From Cichorium intybus (taxonomy: Eukaryota > Streptophyta > Magnoliopsida > Asterales > Asteraceae): a DNA stretch of 64,000 bases. The position numbers and the translations under genes are program-made. Each line of letters begins with the position of its first letter. The stretch's first letter is position 1. Below the pieces are notes generated by a model. That model worked only from the letters and a program-made list of their open reading frames with translations, did not search any database and was not told where the DNA came from. The DNA is taken from contig JAKNSD010000080.1 in assembly GCA_023525715.1 (NCBI GenBank), forward strand, positions 357,501 through 421,500. Direction: 5' to 3'. Of this stretch, positions 1 to 14,159 are shown one piece after another.

Positions 1-699
<699 letters not shown>

Positions 700-1628
700 A
701 ATTCATATTTTTCAACTCACTCAAAATATATAAATATTAAAAACTATGGTATAAGCTTGAGAAAGAAATTTTGAAGATAATGAACCCACCAAACTCGTAT
801 CTTTTTGAATCCGCAAAGGTAGAGATGGCCCGCAAGCATTAGCCATGTCCACCAGGTGATTTTGGCACGACTTCGTACAACCTAAAAGGAATATTATATA
901 TCATTTGATGTAATGATTATATGTTTTCGGTTTACTTTAAAAGTGGCTAAATACAAACATGACCCTAAATTAGGGCATGCTTTTGGGATATCATGATCAC
1001 TCAACATTAATTTATTTAAAAGTCATTCGCAAATTGGGTAATTATTTATAATTTATCCAACACTCTTGTCTCAGCATAAGTGCGCAAATGGAAGTATACG
1101 TTTCATATATTAAATAAATCATTGAAAATAACAGTAAAGCTTTCATATAGTTATGTCATATAGATATTTTATATCCCTAGATTTGAGATCGATAAATTGG
1201 ACTCATTTACTTACAAAATGACTTTTTATTAAAATATATCTAGAAAAAATTACAAAAATATCAAATTGGAATAATATTTTATTAAATACTTTACATAAAA
1301 TAGTTACCTATTCTGCAAATGGACCGATGCAATTTTATTTTTTTGCTGACAATGTTTTCTTGCACCATCATGAAAAAAATCATTAAATTCTTTTTTTTTT
1401 CTTTTTAGAGTTGTTTTAGCATTTTGTGTAAGTGTTTATATCACTACGAAATTCATAATTAATACTTTTGAAGGTTTTTTTGTAGGGAACCTTCAGAGAA
1501 GCAATTTCACAACAAAAAGAAATATAATATTGTGTTCGTGGTGTAATATGAATTTCCTTTGTGGGACGTAACGTACGATGCATTTTGAAAGTAAAAATAT
1601 GTAGTTATCTAAAGGTATCAATTAGGAA

Positions 1629-1932
1629 TAGAGGTACACAAAAGAAATCAGTTTTTTTTAAAACCGAAAAAAAAATAGGAATCGGTTTTTTATTAACTGG
1701 TTTTTTTATAACCGGTTTTTTAATATGTTTGTTTATCTTAAACCGTTTTTTATATTAGTTTTTGTTCCGCTTAACTAAACCGAACCTGTTAAAGAACTCA
1801 ATTTCATTTAAAAAACGGTCAAAACCAGTTAGGTATTAACCGAAACCGGTTGGACTAAAACTGATTTTAAAGAAAAACCAATTCTTAAAAGAACAACCGA
1901 ACCGATTAAAAACTGAGAAATGTGCATCTCTA
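1629..1932. mobile_element. hAT-type MITE (304 bp)
   Basis: Terminal inverted repeats TAGAGGTACACA (left) and, reverse-complemented, TAGAGATGCACA (right). An 8-bp target duplication flanks it: ATTAGGAA at 1621-1628 and ATTAGAAA at 1933-1940, 7 of 8 identical. The interior is full of AACCGGT-like motifs in both orientations and can fold on itself. An 8-bp duplication and short terminal repeats are typical of hAT elements; there is no transposase. Confidence 0.75.
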
Positions 1933-2332
1933 ATTAGAAAGACCATTTTTTTAAGATTTCAGTTTTCACAGTGAACTTTATCGCGATATAGTATTATACA
2001 TCTATTTAAATAGCGTGTTTTTCTTCATTCCGTGTACTTTTTTTTTGTTACGTGTTTTTCCGTGGTTTTTGTGATCCGGTGTAACATTTTTTTTTTGGCG
2101 TAGTGGTTTTTTTTTCTTGCTTCAATTAATCAAATGGCGTGATTTTTCAGATCCGGGTCATTTTATCGGGTTACTACCACCGCCTTCATCAAATCATATC
2201 TTCCATTTCAACATTTTGTTGCAGATCGTCCTTTAATCGGTGTGGGTTTTCAGTCTTTCAGTGGATGCATGTGTTCTTTCAATCGCTTCCCCTCCTGCTG
2301 CGATCTCATTCAGCCGATTGTTGACTTTGAAG

Positions 2333-2591
2333 TCTGGATTACTCGGTTCTTCTTCTCGATTACTGACTGTTGACTTCGATTAGTCGATTGTTATTCTCGA
2401 TTACCGATCATTAGCGACTTCACAGAGATGAATCAGAGCATCGGTATGTTTATACGTTTTTATTTTGAATGCATTTATGTGGGTTTCGGTCGGGTTGGTC
2501 TACGTTCGGTATGATTACTCAGTTCTTCTTCTCGATTACTGACTATTGACTTCGATTTGTCGATTGTTATTCTCGATTACCGATGATTAGC
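2333..2591. repeat. Direct duplication inside Helitron A
   Basis: An approximately 80-bp block rich in CGATTACTGA and TGACTTCGAT motifs at about 2335-2412 recurs at about 2511-2590 with a few changes. It lies in 5'-UTR-like sequence upstream of the shugoshin-like exons. Origin not recognised. Confidence 0.7.
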
Positions 2592-3596
2592 GTATAATCG
2601 AGTGAACCTCACGTATAAGCGAAATCCAAGATCGTCAGTTCGTCTTTAGTGATTTGGATTTACTTTGTCTTTAGTGATTTGTAACGATTGCAGGTAGGTT
2701 AGTATTTGTCACGATTTTGCTCAGTGCATCTTCGTATCACTTGGTTCGTATTATTGGTTCAATGTTTGCATTGGTTCGTCAATTGAAGCAATTGATTCCA
2801 GTTTGATACGACTTCCAGTTTGAAGCAACCGACTCCAATATGATGTTCCAATCGAGTTTCAGGTACGATTTTGACTTCTAATTCTGATATTGAATTGGGG
2901 TTTTTGTAATCCAAATTATTCTTGTACGGTTCTTGGTATTTGTGGATACTATGCTATATATTGTTTTGTCAGGTATGTTTTTGTTTGGAATGTGGTGGTC
3001 ATGCTTGAGACATTCGATTAAATTCCTTCTTGAATTTGTTTTCTGGTTGATTTAAGAACACAACATGATAGTTGTGGTGTTTGATTGGGCACGGGCGTTC
3101 CTGTCCGCCGAACCGCTCCAAGTCTTGGATTAGGGTTCGATTCGACGACTTCAGGTTTGTTTTCTCTTTCTCCCTAAACGTTCTTCACTGTTTGCAGTCG
3201 TTTATCAAGAAAATATTACATTTTTGGTGTATATAGTTTTATTTTATCTGTAATTGTTCTGACAAATCTACGATCTGTGATCAAGCTAATTCGATTCTCA
3301 TGACTGTTTTGCAGTGAACAACCCAAAAAAAACTGGACCAATGATAAATGAGACATTTCTTGGTCTTCTTTATCCAACCGAAAATTACAAAGTGTGAGAA
3401 TATTGTTTATATCATTCTCTTTTTTTCCTGTTGATTATTGCAAGAAAATTTCAGCTCCTTTAATTCATTGTTGAAAAAGGGTAAACATTTCATAAATTTT
3501 AGTCCATTGATACATTGTTTTAAATTTTTCATGTCGATCTAATGTAGTAAAAGTAAAGAACACAATTAAGAGTGTTTTTGTGTTTAAATTGCAGGT

Positions 3597-3715
3597 ATAT
3601 TTGATGTGTTAGCATATACTGATACGGATGTTGCAGTACCGTTCACTTCAACAGAGAGTGACCCTAAACTGATAGCAAATCGTAAAATGGTGAAATTGCA
3701 TTCTTTTGATACCTA
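3597..3715 (+). pseudogene. Exon-like fragment of unidentified gene in Helitron A
   Basis: After an acceptor-like TTGCAG (to about 3594), an open stretch runs to a TAG at about 3713-3715; it includes the peptide PFTSTESDPKLIANR. Later, near 4617-4760, another acceptor-like TGCAG is followed by sequence that includes CNICQEEDCTISKMNG in one frame. I recognise neither piece. They may be other captured exons, or diverged parts of the gene that supplied the shugoshin-like exons. Confidence 0.3.
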
Positions 3716-3860
3716 GGTATCGTTCATTTATGCTGTTTCATTTTAAATTTAGATGAATTTTTATAGAGGGCAGAATCTCTCCCAGATTCATGAAAATCCA
3801 CGGTTTTGTGGTATCTTTCATGTTCAATTCTTCAAATGGTTTTATGTTAATTTAATCCAG

Positions 3861-4382
3861 GAAAATGCAGCACTCAAGAAGCTTGTAGCAGATAAAAGGT
3901 ATCATTCTTTTGTTAATGATTTTATGATAAAAGTGCGAAAGGATATATTCCGTTATCGAAAATTCCTAAAAAACCCCTACTGACTCCGACATGGATACAA
4001 CAAATTCCCTTGATATTGTTGCAGCAGGATTATTGACCTCAGTGGAAACGAAGTACACAAATTAAGTATCACTTTGCACAAAATGCAACAACAAAATTTG
4101 CAGCTTGGTCAGTCAAATAGTCAAATGCTAGCAGTTTGTTTTCTTTAATCTTTACCATATATATTCAATTTTTTACCTTCTTTTCAGAGATGGATATACA
4201 TGTTGACGTTTCTTTATTTTTTCAGGAATTAAATTCTGGAATGGATAGGCTGAGTCTTATTTGTTGTATGACAAATAGTTTTCTTTTCTTGTCTATGTAT
4301 TAATTATACTGAAAATCCTTTTTTGTTTTTTTTTTTGGTTTTTAGCTAAAACATTTGCAACATGAACTTGGATGTAAAAATG
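3861..4382 (+). pseudogene. Shugoshin-like (SGO1/SGO2) exon fragments
   Basis: Four short exons with splice-like borders encode pieces in the order of the plant shugoshin N-terminal coiled coil. About 3861-3898 gives ENAALKKLVADK. 4028-4133 gives RIIDLSGNEVHKL and, later, QQNLQLGQSNSQMLA. 4226-4253 gives ELNSGMDRL. 4346-4382 gives LKHLQHELGCKN. Shugoshins protect centromeric cohesin at meiosis. The N-terminal start, the rest of the protein and the C-terminal basic SGO motif are absent, and the third exon border is out of phase as I read it. It is therefore a captured fragment inside Helitron A, not a working gene. Assignment is from remembered family motifs; I am fairly sure of the family but not of the paralogue. 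Confidence 0.7.
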
Positions 4383-4984
4383 GTAATCTTATACTGCTTT
4401 TTGTTTCAGGGAAAAAGAAAAAACAAAAATGTAATATTTTCTGCATATGGTCTATAGTTGTATTCTTTCATTCAAAAAGTTTAACAACATTCATGTAATG
4501 CCTTTCACTATTAAAAGTCAATAAAACTAATGACATGTCTTTATTTTTTTTACCTAATATCTCGTACTACAATAATCTATTCTTGCTTTAATTGATGATA
4601 TTATCATATTGTGCAGGGTAACGGTAGGAAGTTACTTGAAAAACGTTACGAGAGTATATTTGGAAAACTCTCAAAATTAGGGCTAGCACCAGCACTTCTG
4701 TGTGTAATATTTGTCAGGAAGAGGATTGTACGATCAGCAAGATGAATGGTAACATCATCCCATCAACCGTGAGGTACTTCATATCATTTTAATTTGATGT
4801 ACCGTCATTTCATATTTTAATCAGTGTATTTTGTTAATTTCTAGGTAGTCGTTACAGTTTTTGTAAGTTATATGGTAAAATTAAGTTAAATGTTCCTGCA
4901 TATCTTACACATTTTTTATATTAGTCAGGTGATACTCGCTTTGATAAATATGAAGATTATGTCTAAAAGTCCTAGAAGAATTAC

Positions 4985-5250
4985 TTGAAGGATTTAGTTC
5001 ATGTATTAGATTACATGGAACATGAACCAAATCTTTATCTTGTCTTTGATTACTTAAAGGATTTGGTTCATGTATTAGATTACATGGAACACATGAACCA
5101 AATCCTTCAAGTAATTCTTTATCTTGTATTTGATTACATGGAGCATAAACAAAATCTTTATCTTGTATTTGATTACTTGAAGGATTTTGTTAATTTCTAG
5201 ATTACATGGAACATGAACCAAATCTTTACCTTGTATTTGATTACTTGGAA
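4985..5250. repeat. Degenerate short tandem/inverted repeats
   Basis: Units built from GATTACATGGAACATGAACC, AAATCTTTATCTTGT and GATTACTTGAAGGATTT recur four or more times with rearranged order; some (AACCAAATCCTTCAAGTAAT) are inverted relative to others. The region lies between the captured exons and the 3' end of Helitron A. The peptide frame resembling LYLVFDYL is a by-product of the repeat. Confidence 0.7.
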
Positions 5251-6009
5251 CATAAACATGAACCCTGCTTATTGTAATGTAGAATGCTATAATTTGGTAA
5301 AATTATCAAAGTAGAATCTCTTAATAAGAAAAATAATGTAATAGCAACGTACTTTCATGGATTTGTTTATTATAACATCATACTTTGATTTCTCTTTATT
5401 ACAACATTGTACTTTGAAAAATCTACCAACTTATAAAAGTACAATGCTAAAATTGGCTAAATTCTGAAATTAAAATGTCATAATAAGAAAATTATTGTAA
5501 CTATAATGTTGTGCTGTGAATTTTTTCCAGATGTTTGTTGATAACGTTGACTTTCTGAAGGAGCTGGAATGATGTGGTGGGAATTTGATGAGAAAAATGT
5601 TTTGTAGTGCAGTTAGAGGGTTATGTTTAAGTGCGAGAAATAGCAATGTATTTTCATGGATTTGTTTACTATAGCATCCTACGTCTTTAGCATTTATCCG
5701 GACCCGTGCTCCAGCAATTCCGAATCCGTGCGGAGCACGGGCTCCCACTAGTTTTATATAAAAAGTGAAATAGATTGTTAACACTCTTTACTTATTTTTG
5801 TCACGTTGAGATTTTCTCATGTTTTTATCTATTATACATCGATTGAGTAAATTAAAGGATGGCTGAAAAGAAATGAAAGTCACACAGTGCATTCGTACAT
5901 AATACAACATTCTACTGTAATTTATTTAAGGTAGTTTTAAATAAATCATTCTTATGTGTATGGATGTGTGTATTGTGTGAGTTGACATACACATATATCA
6001 TATCATGAG

Positions 6010-6170
6010 TTTTTTTTTTTTTTTTTTTTTGACACACATCCATTTAAGAGACTGATTTGACCATCATCATCATCATCATCGTTGTTGTTGTTATTGTTGT
6101 TGTTGTTGTTGTTGTTGTTATTATTATTATTATTATTGTTATTATTATTACTATTACTACTATTACTTGA
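6010..6170. repeat. Poly-T and trinucleotide microsatellites
   Basis: A run of T at about 6010-6030 is followed by consecutive (CAT)n, (GTT)n and (ATT)n tracts at about 6063-6167. Simple-sequence DNA just downstream of Helitron A. Confidence 0.9.
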
Positions 6171-6529
6171 GGGTTTTTGTAAAATAATAAAAGATAGACA
6201 AATAAGTTCTTAAGCCCTCAGGGGTTCTCACGAGGTCTCGCCTTTTACATGCTATATAGTCAGCAACCATCACTCATACTTTCATCCCTGGAAATTGTCA
6301 CCTATCACTACCTCTTAGTTCATCTCACTTTTTAATTAAAAAAATAAATTTAAATTAAAATAAAACTAATAATTTCAATTTAAAAGATTTCATTAAAATA
6401 GATAAATTTCAAACCCAAAAATTATATTAAAATTAAAATTAGAAAAACAAAAAATTTAGTTAAACTAACATTAAAAAAACTAAAAATAACTTAAAACTAA
6501 AATTAAAAAAACTAGAAGTTGTATTTTTT

Positions 6530-7080
6530 ACGATGTCTTCTTTGATCTTCAACACCAACTCGAGAGCCTTGTTGGTGAGATGGTCCTTCTGTTGCATCAA
6601 AAGATGCATGTCGACGACTCGTTCGTTGTTCTCGCGGGCACGGTCTTTCTTCATCGCTTGCTCTTGGTTGAATTTGATGTGAGACGAAATAGTTGTAAAA
6701 TTTTGATCGAATTTTTTGTTATACTGTCGTCGTTAACCGAACTCGAAGACACTGCTTTTCCTTTAGCCTTCGCCTGATTGCGGCTCATCGGCCTTTCAAA
6801 CTCGTCGGGCTCTTTGTTGACGTCGGCCCGGATATGTGCATCCGAAGACGTCGTGTATTGCGTCTCGGATGTTTTGGATCATTTCGACCCATGTGTCGTT
6901 GTCGGGTCTTTTCCGACCCCCTTCCATTTTGGGTACCCTCAGACAACCTCCAAAAAAGTCATGTGCCTAAACGATTTACCTTTGTTTTCCGATTGGTAAA
7001 TCGTAAGTGCTTTTTTGAGGATATCTTGATCGCTAGTTAACCGTTGTCCAACGATTATGTCTCTGGTCGCACGACATCTT
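6530..7080 (-). pseudogene. PIF-associated Myb/NAM-like ORF, C-terminal remnant
   Basis: Read on the minus strand, the fragments in order are RDIIVGQRLTSDQDILKKAL, QSENKGKSFRHMTFLEVV, then KWKGVGKDPTTTHGSK, SDAHIRADVNKEPDEFERPM, NQAKAKGKAVSSSS and KKDRARENNERVVDMHLLMQ. The order (short Myb-like helical part, an FxHxxxWxxL-type block, a basic Ser-rich linker, a charged C-terminal helix) is that of the plant proteins annotated as glutathione S-transferase T3-like or NAM-associated C-terminal domain, which accompany PIF/Harbinger transposases. A TGA stop follows FLEVV and at least two frameshifts break the frame. A PIF transposase remnant occurs far away at 28347-28790, so the two need not belong together. 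Confidence 0.6.
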
Positions 7081-8140
7081 CACGCCTCATGGTGTCCAAA
7101 AATGCGAGCTCGCTGCATGGGGGAGGTGTTCCCCACGGCATCACACACGTCGTTGCACTTCCATAGCGCATGGCCTTATGAATGCCAAAGAAATACATAC
7201 ATAGATGAAAAACTAAACAAAAAATATTATAGATAAGAAAAGTCTTTTTAACCCTTCCAAAGTTCCTCCCTCCACCTATATGAGACAAAGAAACGTTTGA
7301 ATTATACATGAAACATGTTAATATGCAGTCCTGTTACGTGACTATCCCTATAGGCTACGACCTGTTTGTTTTGTAACTTATTGAAAAGAGGAATTGCGAT
7401 GAAAGGGACGAAACATGGTTCCTTTTGCTAAAAGGTTCTTTCATGACCATAGAACATGATCATATGATTTGTATTCGCATGCGTTGCTATCTTCAATATA
7501 ACAACATTCATGTGTGACAAAAAAATTAACACGTACCACCATGCTCCAATCGATATATGTCACAAATCATAAGCTTGCCAAACCCAAGTGGTCATGATCA
7601 TACACACCAATATCCATTTATAGCCTTGAGGTAAGAACACACTACAACATAAATCACTTCTAGCAACCACTCTATAGGAACAAAATGGGGTTGTTGCTAT
7701 AGATGGAATTTATGGAAACAAAAATTAGTTGCAATAGGATATTGTAGGTATTTTTTTCATGCGACCACGTCTTTAGGAACGACTTTTTGTTGCAATAAGA
7801 TAGACTTTCCCTCCTCTAAAAGTATTAAAAAAAATTCAGAAACGAAATTTTGTTGCAATTGATTTTATTTTCCTGTTTTTTATTCAATTATATTTTTAAA
7901 GAAAATTAATTAATTATGTAAACATTTAGAAACGGGAAAAGTTGTTTCTATACCTAAATGTGTAAAACTCAATTTCTATGCTAAGTTACAAATGAAGACC
8001 AAAAACCAAAAAAAAAACCCAAGTGAAATCGGAAGGAGACGAAGCACCGCCGGCGATGAAGCACCTCTGGTAATTAAGTACTATTCCCTCATCTCCGGCC
8101 CACTTTTCTTTCACTCATTTTCCATTTACGCCCAAATTAA

Positions 8141-8243
8141 CTCAGGCGAAGGAAGAGACATCGGTGGCCGGAGCCGTTCACCGCTCAACTGACTCAGGGG
8201 AAGGAAGAGACATCGGTGGCCGGAACCGTTCACCGCTCAACTA
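8141..8243. repeat. 52-bp tandem duplication
   Basis: Two adjacent copies of a unit starting CTCAGGCGAAGGAAGAGACA differ at a few positions. The pair is bracketed by two copies of CCCACTTTTCTTTCAC (about 8099 and 8249), so the duplicated block is itself nested in a longer direct repeat. Confidence 0.8.
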
Positions 8244-8390
8244 ACCAGCCCACTTTTCTTTCACTTGTTTTTTTTACTTAACTTGGATATGATTTTTTTT
8301 CTTTAAGTTTTAGTTTGGGCATTTAATTTTCCATTTTGGCCTTTTAATTTTCTATCATTTTACTAGTTAATTCTTGTACCAATAATGTAG

Positions 8391-8747
8391 GGGAAGATTT
8401 TGACGGAGTTAGAGGCACAACAACAAGCTACTGGATCATCTTCAGTAGATGAGGCTATTGTGCTAAGAAATGCTCTCGGGAAAGGTCGTTGTCACAATCG
8501 TGGGGTTGGTCGTAAGCTAAAAAGTGTATATTGCTAATCTCAGCCTAGTCAAACCACTCAATGTGCATATTCAACATCTACAATTATTTGTAATGGAAGA
8601 GAAGATATCGTGTATGCAACAAGTGATGGGAATAAGTATCACAACATGCAACAAATGCAACAAGCTCTAATAGCTCAAAATCCAAACTACCAACCACTAA
8701 TGCAGTTCAATGACCAACACCATGATTTCATCAGTTTCGAGACATAA
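8391..8747 (+). pseudogene. CACTA TNP1/Ptta-like transposase C-terminal remnant
   Basis: After an acceptor-like AATGTAG, one frame runs 119 codons to a TAA and includes ILTELEAQQQATGSSSVDEA, then LGKGRCHNRGVGRKLKS. A Ser/Gln linker followed by a G(R)xHxRGVGR basic block is typical of the C-terminal part of plant En/Spm ORF1 (Plant transposase Ptta/En/Spm, TNP1-like) proteins, which bind subterminal repeats. A TAA stop interrupts the frame soon after the basic block. The upstream exons are missing or unrecognisable. Confidence 0.5.
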
Positions 8748-9949
8748 ATGACGAGGAAAGTACTAGTGATGGGGATAATTTTACATTTTTAACACTACAT
8801 GATTTTGTACTAAATCAGATGTTAACTTTTGATGTAGAAACAATACATTGACCGATTTTGTATAAATCACATGTTAACTTTTGATGTAGCTTTGAATGAT
8901 TTTGATTTAATGGCTAGTATTATGTATTTGCACAAAATATAGGAAAAAATATGTTTTGATACAAAATTTGGAAAAACAACAGAATTAGTTTTTTAGCTTT
9001 TTGTTTCTATACATTGATTAATAAAAACCGTTTCCAAAGAATATTAATATAATAAAAGTAAATAACATATAAAAACAAAAGCTCCTTTTCTATAGAGGAT
9101 GTGCACTTATAGGCTATAGCAACAATCTCTATAGGAACAAAGTTTTGTTTCTAAAACCTGTAACAACCAAATTAGGACATTTAGGAACCAAAAAAAATTG
9201 TTTCTGCAAATGACTTTTACATAAGTTAAAATTACTGAAAGCATTTTAATATAATTATCTAGCCTATATCGCTGGAGAAATTATGTCGTATACCTTCCAA
9301 TCACTAAGAGGATTATACATTACTCCCTAGTCCCAATCATATTTCAATATCAACATTGTCATACTATCCGATGTGCTAGAAGACATTTTATAATAGACAA
9401 AACCATCCACCTTGTTATCAAGTCACCCTCATGAAAGCAAAAACCAAGAGTTCAAGTACCGTCATTTTTCTTCTTCATTTCTCTTTCCAAATCAACTTTT
9501 TCTTCAAATAAGTTGGGGGAGGAGATTTGTTCGATGTGTCTATAGCTATGTTTTTAGGAAAAAGATTTGATGTATAAAACATGAAAAGTCACTTGTTTTA
9601 CCCGTAGTCATGTCACGTTCTTATAGGAGTTTAGGACCAAGTTTTCTAAAAAGTCCCTCATGTTTGAGGCCCCCGGATCATTTTGCCCTAGACATATTAT
9701 AATATACATCCGGCTCCTCAATTTACTAATTTCAAAGTTCCAAACTGTTAATTTCAAAATTTCTTTTATTTTCAACAAACTAATGTATGGATAACGTGTT
9801 AAAATAAATAATTTCTTTAAGAAGTAAGTTTTGTTTGCTATTTCTTTTTTTTAATCAAATAAAGAGTGTGAGTATGGCAATACTCATTTCTCTTAAAAAA
9901 CCTAAGGATGAGTAATAGATGGAAGTTGAGCTTATTGCCCTAGCAGCAG

Positions 9950-11890
9950 AAGGCAAAGAGGCCTTGTTGTTCAGACCATATACAATGAATATGCTCTTCA
10001 TAGCTTGAGCTCATAATTTGGATCTCTTGGAATCAGGGGTTTGATAGTAGGCCTTACACCCCCCACACTCTCAACTAATCAATGTTTGGTTTCCTTCCCT
10101 TCCACAGCTCATAAGGACTTACAGGGATCACATGACTAGTGGTCATGTTGTGTACATAGCAAGCGATCAATAACGCTTCCCCCACATATAATGTGGTAAG
10201 CCTGATTGATTCAACATACATTTGACCATTTCGACTACGTTTCGGTTCTGTCTCTTCGTCAAACCATTCTGTTGGGGAGTGAACGTTGAATTTCTTTCAT
10301 GTTTGATTCCATTCTCTTCGCAGAATGTATCAAACTCTCGATTAAAGTATTCTCCAAATCTGTCCGAGTGAAGAATTTTTATGTGTTTATCATGTTGATT
10401 TTCGACCTCGGCCTTATACAATTTAAATGTGTCAAAGGCTTCGTCCTTTGATCGCAACAAATAAACATGTAGATAGTGGCTCAAGTCATCGCAAAACGTT
10501 ATGCAATATCTCTTGCCTCCTCGCGTGAGTATTCCATTAAGTTCACAGATATCAAAGTAGATTATTCTAGTAATGATGTATCACATTTAAAGCTTGGAAA
10601 TGGCTTCTTTATAAACTTCGATTTACAAGTTTTGCACATTTCAAATTATTTATTATCTAACTTTAACATTCATTTAGATTGCATTTTTTCAATATTTTTG
10701 AAACAAATCTCTGTGTGCTAATCGTTTATGCCATAAAGAAATTGAACAGGCGATATAAAAAAAACTGACTTCATTCATTTCGAAAACGGTTACATCATTA
10801 CTACTAGTACCACTACAATCACTAGCAGTACCACTACTATCACTACCACTATCACTAGCACCATCACTGAAATCAACTTCTAACACTGATGCACCAAGAC
10901 ATTGATCCTCTACAATTAATAGCTCCTTCGACCAAGGCAAACCGATACATTCCACACGTGTTGATGGCTTGGCCAACAAAAAGTCATTTATTGTGAACTC
11001 CACACGTCCATTCTCAATCACCAACTTGTACCCATTATTGTCAAAGTTATTGGCCGATACGAGTCCATTCGAGATCCTAGGAACATGCAACACATCCTGG
11101 AATATGACTATTCGACCGTTACGGAATTTCAACACTAGTGTGCCAATGTCGCGAACTCGTAGTCGATGTCTATCAGCACAAACCACTAATGTCCCTTCAG
11201 GCACATGACCATATGTTCAGAAGCTCGACTCGCTTCCACATATATGCACAGTGGCTCCAGAACCCAAGAACCAACCTCGGACCGCCACTGCCCGTGTGAG
11301 AGAGGAAATTGTGTTGACCCCTCCGAGACCCACGTTTGCCACTAGGTGTGTATGTTCCTCAACAACATTTATGGGATCGGGTTTTCGTGGGGGGGGGGGG
11401 CATTCCCTTACATAATGCACAGTCTCTCCGCAAACGTGACACTTTCCGGTTCTGTTGGGTTGGTTGTTGTTATGTTGCTGATGGTTGGGCTTGAAATCCT
11501 TCTTCTTGGGACCAAAACCATTCTTGTTCTTAGACCCAGATTTGCCCTTTTGGCCAGAACCCCCACAAGACACGTGATTCACACTCGATCCGACTTACTC
11601 TGCTTTTCCCTGTTACGAGTTTCCTCCTCAATACAGAGGTGTTTCAACAAATCATCCAGGGAATAGTCATCAGATTTGTGCATCATCCTCTTAGAGAAAT
11701 CTCTCTAGGAGGGTGGTAACTTTGCAATAATTGCACCCACTTGGAAGAGCTCCGGTAGAGAGATGGAAAAGGTGGTCAACTTGTTGACTAAGACCTGGGT
11801 TCATGCACTTGCTCCATAATAGATCTGTCGTCGACCATTTTAATGGTTTTCATGTTGTATTTCAGACAAACAATCCGGAAATTAGTTTGG
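9950..11890 (-). pseudogene. Ty1/Copia gag-protease-integrase remnant
   Basis: On the minus strand the order is: gag C-terminus (DDYSLDDLLKHLCIEEE at about 11620-11680; upstream KLPPSWRDFSKRMMH in a shifted frame); a zinc knuckle CHVCGETVHYVREC (about 11400-11450); the protease site WFLGSGATVHIC, where the usual catalytic Asp of DSGA is Gly; the pre-integrase LWHKRLAH; and the integrase core with HSDRFGEYFNREFDTFCEEN and FTPQQNG. Integrase continues to about 9960 with VIPVSPYELWKGRKPN in a shifted frame. Frameshifts and stops separate these blocks and no reverse transcriptase follows, so the copy is dead and 3'-truncated. The order gag-PR-IN identifies Copia rather than Gypsy. Confidence 0.85.
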
Positions 11891-12262
11891 CAAACCAATT
11901 CCGAATAGCGAAAAAGTCAAAGCAGACGGATCGATAAATAATATTGAGAATTATGTACCGATTGGTCGCTATTAATAAATTTAATTACTATAATTTATTA
12001 CCTAACTTCGTCCAGAAATCACATTCGATCCTTCGCAATCGGATCTAATTATAGAAATGTAGAAAGAGATTGTCCCATTATCAGACGAAATAAAATACGA
12101 GCCAGAATTATTAAAACCAACTCGAAGATCTTTGATTCTTTCGTCGTTGAGACTACATGGAGTAGGGATGGCAAAAACTCCGGTGGGGCTCCGATCCCAT
12201 GGGACCCCGAACCCGTACAAGGGGTAATCGTATGAAAAATTCGGGGTGGGGGCGGGGACCCC

Positions 12263-13059
<797 letters not shown>

Positions 13060-13231
13060 TTTAAATATATTTTCTAACTATTGTGTTATTATAAGACTAA
13101 ATCTGGTCCACTCTTTTCTAAAGGGTATATCAGTATTTTCGCGTACTATGAGATCCTATAATTACGAACCATGAGTACCACCACCGCCTCCAATCAACAT
13201 CCCTCTATTTGTACATTCTCCCAATTTATTC

Positions 13232-13350
<119 letters not shown>

Positions 13351-14159
13351 TCCGGTTGTTTCGATGACGGAAAATCATCCACCATAGAAGTAGGTCGGAT
13401 TTGAGATGCAGGGGACGCCATGGCATCGTCGAGAAGCTGAGAAAACGAGCGACAAGCGATGTTAGTGTTGAAGTTCCACGACAATCGATGTTACTGTTGA
13501 AGTTCCACCGATGACAAGAATGAGATCGAGCATATGTTCGATCATTAGTTAGGAGGTTTTTCAATGTTCAATCGTGCAATAAATCAAACCTTCAGTTGAG
13601 TTCTTCGATTTTGAAACCAAAATTTGAGCCGTCGAGGAGTCAAACCTAATTTGGGTTTGCGTAGATCTACTTCGTATACATCTCATGGAATTCCATCTTG
13701 CTCCGAATTACTCAATCCTTTCTGGAATCATTTTGATCGATGGTCAAAATTACTCCTAATTTGAGCAGTTTATAATGTTTGATTTCTGGAATCGAGCACC
13801 AAAATAGGATTTCGGAAAATTGGAATCGGAGATTGCGTTATGGAGATTGAGTCAACGGAATTGCTTTTAGCTTTAAAGGATTGACTCGTGGCATTATTAA
13901 TTTATTGTTTCATATGGATTTTAGGTTTTTTATTTGGGGAAATTATCAAAGGGTTGTGAACACGTAACATCTCTCTCATTTTATGTTATTTTCTTTTTGT
14001 TGTTTTGTGTAGTGGTTTGTATGATGGAATTTTGTTTTGCTTAAGGTTGGACTGAGGCGCGATGGAAGGGAGACGAAAACAAAAAGGGAATTCATTTGAT
14101 GGAGGACATTCTCAACAGAAGAAGAATTCAAAGAGTACAGAAACAAGCAAAGTAAAGAT

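Larger units (their letters stand above)
2001..5751 (+). mobile_element. Helitron A, non-autonomous, with captured exons
   Basis: The 5' end reads TCTATTTAAATAGCG directly after an A (2000). The 3' end is the hairpin CCGTGCGGAGCACGG (5726-5740), then CTAG (5748-5751) and a host T (5752). This is the Helitron rule: TC start, hairpin, CTRR end, insertion between A and T, no target duplication. Helitron B (31773-43828) shares the 5' start and the subterminal GCGAGAAATAGCAATGTA, so both ends were called by comparing the copies. No Rep/helicase is visible. It carries shugoshin-like exon pieces on the plus strand. Confidence 0.75.
7640..9230 (+). mobile_element. Decayed CACTA (En/Spm) element
   Basis: The left end starts CACTACAACATAAATC (7640), close to the CACTACAA start of plant CACTA elements. 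It is followed by subterminal motifs of the type CTATAGGAAC and GTTGCAATA that recur many times up to about 7860 and again, partly inverted, at 9080-9190. The right CACTA terminus is not visible, so the end is approximate. Inside lies a TNP1-like C-terminal coding remnant (8391-8747) and a 52-bp tandem duplication. Confidence 0.55.

Noticed and set aside
4985..5200. Kinase-like wording (LYLVFDYL) in a 71-codon frame
   Set aside because: Produced by short repeats; no other kinase motif nearby and the units occur in both orientations.
9915..10010. Possible plus-strand Copia RNase H fragment (MEVELIALAAEGKE)
   Set aside because: Only one short motif-like stretch, on the strand opposite to the surrounding Copia remnant, with no adjacent RNase H blocks.
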